Shown here in pieces: positions 59,240 to 64,000 of a stretch of 64,000 nucleotides of DNA. Position 1 is the stretch's first letter; every line of letters starts with the position of its first letter. Position numbers and translations under genes: made by a program. Under the pieces are notes generated by a model. That model worked only from the letters and a program-made list of their open reading frames with translations, searched no databases and was not told where the DNA came from. Source of the stretch: JAUZRW01 sp034437755 (lineage in GTDB: Bacteria; Chloroflexota; Anaerolineae; Aggregatilineales; Phototrophicaceae); contig DAOTTV010000101.1 in assembly GCA_034437755.1 (NCBI GenBank), forward strand, positions 7,652 to 71,651, written 5' to 3'.

Positions 59240-59950
59240 TCAATCACTACGCTCTTGCACATCCGGTTGATAAGCCGCGTCGATGGCATCGAGCATCGCT
59301 TGCCGATACTGGCGGATCACCGCCTTACCGGCGTCGCTATCGCCGCCCCCCGGCGGGCTAACCGTCCGGTCGATCATATCGACCAGCAAATCGAAGGTGG
59401 CATCCATCGGCGGGATCGTCTCATCGGGCAGAATCTCGTTGAACTGGAGCAAGCCAAAGTGCGTCGCGTTCAGGAGATACGTCAGGGTGTGCGCGTCAAC
59501 ATCGGTACGGACGACCCCAGCGCTTTGCATCGCTTTGAAGAAGCCCTCGAAGAATGCCATCCGCCGCTGGAATAACTGCACCAAGCCCATACGGGCGAGC
59601 AATGTACCCAGCATGTGCCGGTCACGCCCGTAGATCGCGCGCAGGAACGAATTATCAAACAACGCCGCCAGCGCGTGCCGCATGAAATTAGCATACGTGC
59701 CACCGTCAGGATCAGCCTCAATGCGATCGAACCAGTCCAGTATCAAACGGCGCGATTCGTGCAGGAGCAAGGTCTGGAATAAGTCCTCTTTTTTGTTCCA
59801 GCGCACGTAAATCGTACTCTTAGAGACACCAGCCTCATGGGCGATGTCGTTCATCGTTGTCTTGTCGTAGCCATAATGCACGAGGAGCGAGCGCGCCGCG
59901 GTGAGAATGCGATCTGCGATCTCGTCGTGCGGTCGATCCATTTGCGCCAT
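59240..59950 (-). CDS. TetR-family transcriptional regulator
   Basis: This 236-residue repressor has an N-terminal helix-turn-helix (about residues 30-55, with Met-Asn-Asp-Ile-Ala-His-Glu-Ala-Gly-Val-Ser-Lys-Ser-Thr-Ile-Tyr) and a helical ligand-binding domain. It heads an operon with an ABC-2 exporter and probably represses it until a ligand binds. A partly palindromic operator lies 24 nt upstream (59974-59997). AAAGGA sits before the ATG. Confidence 0.92.
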   Translation of the reverse strand: MAQMDRPHDEIADRILTAARSLLVHYGYDKTTMNDIAHEAGVSKSTIYVRWNKKEDLFQTLLLHESRRLILDWFDRIEADPDGGTYANFMRHALAALFDNSFLRAIYGRDRHMLGTLLARMGLVQLFQRRMAFFEGFFKAMQSAGVVRTDVDAHTLTYLLNATHFGLLQFNEILPDETIPPMDATFDLLVDMIDRTVSPPGGGDSDAGKAVIRQYRQAMLDAIDAAYQPDVQERSD

Positions 59951-59973
59951 AGCATCCTTTCGCCTAAACTATG

Positions 59974-59997
59974 TGACCGAATAACGTTATCTGGTCA
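59974..59997. promoter_or_regulatory. palindromic operator of the TetR/ABC operon
   Basis: TGACC-n2-ATAACGTTAT-n2-GGTCA, with symmetry continuing into both flanks (12 of 16 positions per half-site). It lies between the TetR start and the decayed hemY fragment and is the right size for a TetR dimer pair. Confidence 0.6.
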
Positions 59998-60050
59998 TAT
60001 GTTACGAAAAAATCGCGCATCTGTATCCCCCAATTATTGGGGGGTTGCGC

Positions 60051-61080
60051 ATGGGCTTAGAGGCTTTCATCCCCAGCAAAGACGATGACGAGGACGAATC
60101 GCTGGCGGATTTCGTGCAGCGGCGGCTAGGGCAAGAGGCGCTCGATCAACTGGCGGAGCCGCTGATGTCCGGCATTTATAACACCGATGCCGAATCGCAA
60201 AGCCTGATGGCGACCTTCCCGCGCTTTCGTGCGTTGGAGCAAAAATATGGAAGCCTGACACGGGGTATGTTGGCGATGCAACGCCAGCGCAAAGCTCACT
60301 CGTCCAGTAACGCGCACAAACCGTCGATGTTCATGTCCTTCAAGGATGGGATGCAGACGCGGATTAACACGCTGGTCGATCGCCTGACGGGGGACTGCCG
60401 CTTGAACACCGGCTTACAGTCGATCGAAGCGACAGCGGGAGGCTACCGTCTGCGCTTGGATGATGGCAGTTGGATCGATACGCAACAGGTGGTACTCGCG
60501 CTGCCAGCATATGCCAGCGCGACCCTGCTCGCCGGTCTTGCACCCGCGTCTGCCGCGCTCTTACGCAGTGTCGATTACGTCAGCATCGGCACGCTCAGCC
60601 TCGCCTATCACAAGTCTGACCTACGCAAGGTGCCGGATGGCTTCGGCGTGGTGATTCCGCAGAGTGCCGGACGCGACATCAACGCGATCACCGTCTCATC
60701 GACCAAGTTCAATCATCGTGCGCCGGATGACATCGTGCTTCTGCGCGCGTTCTATGGCGGCGCACGTACACCACACACCTATCAGCAAGATGACGAAACT
60801 CTGCAAGCGACCGTCCGCCGCGAACTGAAAACGATCTACGGCATCACCGCCGACCCGATTTTCACGCGCGTGCTTCGTAATCAGCGCGCCACAATATACC
60901 GTCGGACATCGCGAGCGGGTCGCCAGCATCGAAGCCGGCTTACCCGCCGGATTGACGGTTGTCGGCAGTCCGTATCATGGGGTCGGTGTGCCGGATTGCG
61001 TCCATCAGTCCCAGCAAGCGATCGAGCGCATCGCGCCCGATCTGAAAGCCAACTCAATCACAGAGCCAGAACTGGTATGA
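60051..61080 (+). pseudogene. hemY: decayed protoporphyrinogen oxidase (5'-truncated, frameshifted)
   Basis: The frame starting at 60051 encodes the middle part of a HemY/PPOX-type flavoprotein. Its first residues (Met-Gly-Leu-Glu-Ala-Phe-Ile-Pro, Asp-Glu-Ser-Leu-Ala-Asp-Phe-Val) match a point about 120 residues into the normal protein, so the FAD-binding Gly-x-Gly-x-x-Gly region is missing. Near 60091 the frame breaks. The C-terminus (Gln-Tyr-Thr-Val-Gly-His-Arg, then Tyr-His-Gly-Val-Gly-Val-Pro-Asp) continues in another frame to the stop at 61078. Both lesions argue for a pseudogene. A 17-bp C/G palindrome lies at the 5' break. Confidence 0.82.
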
Positions 61081-61093
61081 GGGCGCGAGGGTG

Positions 61094-62101
61094 CTAGGTC
61101 GTATCATCGCCCGCCAGCTTATCGACCAATGCCCGACCAGCGGCATAGCCCGATAAATACGCCCCCTCGACCCGTCCGCGCCCGCCGAAGGCATCGCCGG
61201 CAAAGATCAGCGGTAAGCCTTCAGCTTGTAGAATATCGCGCGGGTGGGTCGTCAGGGGGACGCTGTAGCGCCATCGCTTCAAATCGCGGTCGGTGACGGT
61301 CGCATCATCGGCGAGATACGGTTGCAGGGCTTCTTCCAGCGTCTCTAGCAATTGCTCATCCGGCATATCGTAATACTTGCGGCTGTAGAGCGCTGCCATA
61401 TGGAGCGTGACCACGCGCTCATCGGGCGAGATGCCCTTGGCTTGATTATCCGCAATCCAGTAAATAGGCTTCTTAAAGTCCTGTATGGCGCCCGGCTCGG
61501 GCAAATCGACCTCACCAGCGACGACGAACATCCCCGCCACGCACGGCCCGTATTGAATACGTTCTAAATCCTGGCGATTTTGCTTGGTCAACGGGGCATC
61601 GCCGATCAGCTGTAATGCCTGTGGCGGCGGCGGTGTCATGAGCAAGTTCTTGCCCGTGTACGATGCACCAGATTCATCCGTGAGCCACCACTCGCCCTTC
61701 GCCGTATATGAAATGTTCGCGATGCGCGTGTTGACGCGCACATCGTCCACATCCTGCGCGAGACTCCGCGCAAGGTTGTTCATCCCCCCCCGCGTGACGT
61801 AACGTGGGTGGCCGTCGCTGACTGTGCGCTTCAGGCTTCCGTCGCTCCAGCCATGCCCCCACACATAGACCAAATCTTCCGCCAGCCACTTATCAACCAT
61901 CTCTTGAAAGGTCGGCGTACGCACCGTGAAGAATTGCGCCCCGTGATCAGCAAGCCCCGCACCGACGCGCCGCGTCGCCAAGCGCCCGCCGACACTACGC
62001 CCCTTATCGAAGATGATCACGCTGTGACCTGCCGCCTGTATCATCCGCGCCGCCGTTATCCCGCTCAAGCCAGCTCCTACAATCAGCACATCTGTCGTCA
62101 T
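61094..62101 (-). CDS. renalase-like FAD-dependent oxidoreductase
   Basis: The 335-residue flavoprotein begins with Val-Leu-Ile-Val-Gly-Ala-Gly-Leu-Ser-Gly, the FAD Rossmann motif, then Phe-Asp-Lys-Gly-Arg-Ser-Val-Gly-Gly-Arg-Leu. The C-terminal Phe-Ala-Gly-Asp-Ala-Phe-Gly-Gly is the second FAD contact. The layout matches bacterial renalase-type amine oxidases that act on dihydro-NAD(P) isomers or amines. It lies tail-to-tail with the decayed hemY. It is not a replacement for PPOX as far as motifs show. Confidence 0.87.
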   Translation of the reverse strand: MTTDVLIVGAGLSGITAARMIQAAGHSVIIFDKGRSVGGRLATRRVGAGLADHGAQFFTVRTPTFQEMVDKWLAEDLVYVWGHGWSDGSLKRTVSDGHPRYVTRGGMNNLARSLAQDVDDVRVNTRIANISYTAKGEWWLTDESGASYTGKNLLMTPPPPQALQLIGDAPLTKQNRQDLERIQYGPCVAGMFVVAGEVDLPEPGAIQDFKKPIYWIADNQAKGISPDERVVTLHMAALYSRKYYDMPDEQLLETLEEALQPYLADDATVTDRDLKRWRYSVPLTTHPRDILQAEGLPLIFAGDAFGGRGRVEGAYLSGYAAGRALVDKLAGDDTT

Positions 62102-62409
62102 GCTGAGTTTGTCCTTTCCAAATAAAAAATAATCATTAGGTTCATGTTATACCCTGATGATACTACACAGACTGACATCCACCAAAGGGCAATAGTGGAT
62201 TCGCAGAAAGATGATGCTTGCACAATGCTCATACTGAGCGTAAGAGTGCGAACGGTCACCTGATCCTCAAAAGGAGAACAAGGCTGAATACCCACCTAAA
62301 ATTACATAAAAACTCTATCAGAATATCAGCGTCATCATGCACCTTTGCGTTAAAGTCACGGTATGATACAAGTGGGTTAAATCGAGTTTAGCTTATACGA
62401 GGTTGAGTC
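62102..62409. other. 308-bp intergenic region
   Basis: Divergent promoter region between the renalase-like gene and the FmdB-like gene. I see no gene, hairpin or full promoter. A TATGAT hexamer (62362-62367) with no properly spaced -35 lies 43 nt before the FmdB-like start. Confidence 0.6.
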
Positions 62410-62709
62410 ATGCCAATTTACACATATCGTCGCGAAGACGGCACAACCTTTGAGGTTCGCCAGAAGTTCAGCGATGATCCGCTCAAAGTTGATCCAGAAA
62501 CGGGACAATCGGTGCATCGCGTGCCACAAGCCGCGGGGATCGTTTTCAAGGGGTCGGGCTTCTACGTGACGGATAACTCCAAAGCGAAGAAAGTCGCAAA
62601 GCCTAAGAGTGACGAGAGCAAGAGCGATAGCACCAGCAAGACCGAAAGCACCAGCAAGGGCAATAACGATACCAAACCGAGCGCCGCAGGTAGCAGTGCC
62701 GCTGATTAA
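62410..62709 (+). CDS. FmdB-like protein lacking zinc-binding cysteines
   Basis: The 99-residue product matches the FmdB family along its first 55 residues: Met-Pro-Ile-Tyr-x-Tyr-Arg, Phe-Glu-Val-x-Gln-x-Phe-Ser-Asp-Asp-Pro-Leu, and Ile-Val-Phe-Lys-Gly-Ser-Gly-Phe-Tyr-Val-Thr-Asp. In ordinary FmdB proteins two Cys pairs form a zinc ribbon; here no Cys is present at all. The C-terminal 40 residues are Ser/Lys/Asp-rich and disordered. It may have kept the FmdB fold without metal. A terminator follows 36 nt after the stop. Confidence 0.8.
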   Translation: MPIYTYRREDGTTFEVRQKFSDDPLKVDPETGQSVHRVPQAAGIVFKGSGFYVTDNSKAKKVAKPKSDESKSDSTSKTESTSKGNNDTKPSAAGSSAAD

Positions 62710-62745
62710 GCCCAGTCATTGTTGGACAATATTGCTCGGCTGACG

Positions 62746-62776
62746 AACACTCACACGTTTTGAGGTGGGTGTTTTT
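62746..62776 (+). terminator. intrinsic terminator of the FmdB-like gene
   Basis: AACACTCAC / GTGGGTGTT (one G-U pair) with a 10-nt loop is followed by TTT. Confidence 0.7.
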
Positions 62777-62891
62777 GCTTTAAGCTGTTGCGCGTATTCA
62801 TGCGTGGCTCATTGACTCACGTTAGCATACAGCTCGTGCGGGGTAGCCCGCTCGGCTGATTTAGTAGTCAATCACAAGGGGTAAATCATAT

Positions 62892-63845
62892 ATGACAGTC
62901 TTGGTCACAGGTGGTGCCGGTTTTGTCGGCAACAACGTTATTGATCAGCTCGTGGAGCAAGATCGTCCGGTGCGGGCGATGGTGCGTACGCCAGAAAAAG
63001 CTGAGATGCGACTGGGCAGATATGGCGACAAGGTCGAGATCGTGCAGGGTGATGTCACCGATCGTGATAGTGTCTTCGCCGCGCTCGAAGGCGCGACCGC
63101 CGTCGTGCATACCGTCGCCATCTCGATGGAAAAAGGCGGGCAGACTTACGAAGAAGTCAATTATCAAGGGACGATCAACGTCGCTGATGCCGCCGAACAT
63201 CACGGCGCGACACGCTTCATCAACATCAGCCAAAACGGTGCCGACGCTTCTCTGCCATATCGCTTTTTAGCGAGCAAGGGCAAGGCACAGGAGTATGTCG
63301 CATCATCTGACTTGCAGTGGACAGCCCTGCGCCCGTCCGCGATCTTCGGGCCACAGGATGAGTTCTTCAACACATTTGCGCGCCTCGTCCGCCTGACACC
63401 GATCGTTTTCCCGTTGATTGGTGGCGGCAAAGCCGAGTTCCAGCCCGTCTCGGTGCAGGATGTCGCGACGGCGACCGTTCGCAGTCTGGATGATGACGCG
63501 ACCATCGGCAAAGAGCTGGTATTAGGCGGGCCAGAAGCGCTGACGCTGGGCGAGATCGAACAGCGCGTGCTAGAAGCCCTCGATACCAAGCGCGTGATGT
63601 TCCCCGCGCCGGTCTGGCTCTTACGTCCCGCCGTCTTCGTGATGGAAAACACCCTGCCCGGCTCGCCCGTCAGCAGTGGTCTGCTAGAGTTGCTCTCAGT
63701 GCCGAACACGGTGCCGAATAACGCGCTGGTCGATCACTTCGGCATGGAGCCGATTCCTTTCGCTGGCGAGCATATCGCTTACCTCAACGACACCAGCGCC
63801 GGACAAGCCCTGAACAAATTCTTCACCGGCGCGACTGTCAACTAA
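62892..63845 (+). CDS. NAD(P)-binding NDUFA9/NmrA-like protein
   Basis: The 317-residue atypical SDR starts with Val-Thr-Gly-Gly-Ala-Gly-Phe-Val-Gly, the extended-SDR cofactor motif. It has Gly-Asp-Val-Thr-Asp and Ile-Ser-Gln-Asn-Gly-Ala, but no Tyr-x-x-x-Lys pair in the usual place, as in the NDUFA9 complex-I-associated family. It probably binds NAD(P) without normal SDR catalysis. AGGGG lies before the ATG. It is the last gene in the window. Confidence 0.87.
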   Translation: MTVLVTGGAGFVGNNVIDQLVEQDRPVRAMVRTPEKAEMRLGRYGDKVEIVQGDVTDRDSVFAALEGATAVVHTVAISMEKGGQTYEEVNYQGTINVADAAEHHGATRFINISQNGADASLPYRFLASKGKAQEYVASSDLQWTALRPSAIFGPQDEFFNTFARLVRLTPIVFPLIGGGKAEFQPVSVQDVATATVRSLDDDATIGKELVLGGPEALTLGEIEQRVLEALDTKRVMFPAPVWLLRPAVFVMENTLPGSPVSSGLLELLSVPNTVPNNALVDHFGMEPIPFAGEHIAYLNDTSAGQALNKFFTGATVN

Positions 63846-63902
63846 GACCGCGCCAGATGCCAGCGACACACACGCATGATGTTGCTGGCACGTAACTACT
63901 CA

Positions 63903-63960
63903 GCCCTCACCCTAAATCCCTCTCCCGACCGCCACTATGTGGCTAGGAGAGGGACTTCAA
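63903..63960. repeat. intergenic palindromic repeat (CCCTCACCC... type)
   Basis: An outer perfect 9-bp stem (TCCCTCTCC / GGAGAGGGA) encloses an inner one (GCCAC-TAT-GTGGC). The sequence CCCTCACCCTAAATCCC is typical of dispersed intergenic repeats seen in Chloroflexota and cyanobacteria, from general knowledge. Confidence 0.7.
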
Positions 63961-64000
63961 CCGTGCTTGTCTTGAGGGCAGAAGCTGGCGTCAATCAATT

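Overview
The window looks like a stretch of chromosome from a member of the Chloroflexota (Anaerolineae-like). This is inferred from gene style, not from a marker gene: many exported or membrane proteins with Thr/Pro-rich linkers and SH3-like tails, YfhO and DUF2142-like membrane proteins, a DUF6062 protein, PAC2, an Eis-like acetyltransferase, ADP-forming acyl-CoA synthetase fused to GNAT, and moderate GC with TGA used as stop. No rRNA, CRISPR array, transposase or phage module is visible. One tRNA (Cys) is present.

Layout. 0.2-9 kb: small envelope and lipoprotein genes, a thioesterase, msrA, then a mostly leftward run of membrane-anchored proteins (nuclease/phosphatase-like, TIR, cell-wall amidase, beta-propeller). 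9-13 kb: rightward deoC, rsmI, a tyrosine recombinase with altered active site, and folE behind a long structured leader. 13-20.6 kb: a 928-residue TPR protein, three paralogous zinc ribbons, comEA, and a compact 2H phosphoesterase / STAS-like / 2H phosphoesterase set. 20.6-30.5 kb: trmB, a YfhO-like protein, cysS, lspA, PAC2, a glycosyltransferase-like protein, GNAT, DUF6062. 30.5-35.2 kb: a nuclease-like protein, modBA, a response regulator, an LMW phosphatase, a second STAS-like protein. 35.4-39.4 kb: ADP-forming acyl-CoA synthetase and citrate synthase, convergent and separated by a strong shared hairpin.

40-42.6 kb: a sulfur-transfer cluster made of a JAMM protease, tRNA-Cys only 13 nt downstream, a ubiquitin-like sulfur carrier ending Gly-Gly-Arg, and a MoeB-rhodanese (E1-like) enzyme. 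This is the most interesting functional unit. It resembles the mycobacterial Mec/CysO/MoeZ pathway, or a prokaryotic ubiquitin-like modification set, but carries a cysteine tRNA inside it and no cysM.

42.7-56.4 kb: two SDRs, a HEAT/TPR-like protein, an Eis-like acetyltransferase, a saccharopine-dehydrogenase-like reductase, a stand-alone SLOG (LSDAT) protein, mutY with an intact Nudix box, a class V aminotransferase-like protein, a PPC/beta-propeller exoprotein, a Wzz-like protein, a hydrolase and asnS. 56.5-63.9 kb: a TetR/ABC-2 transporter operon with a palindromic operator, a decayed protoporphyrinogen oxidase gene, a renalase-like flavoprotein, a cysteine-less FmdB-like protein, an NDUFA9-like protein, and an intergenic palindromic repeat at the window end.

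A shared regulatory theme is an extended -10 promoter (TG-n-TAYAAT-like), found mostly 36-56 nt before start codons on both strands.
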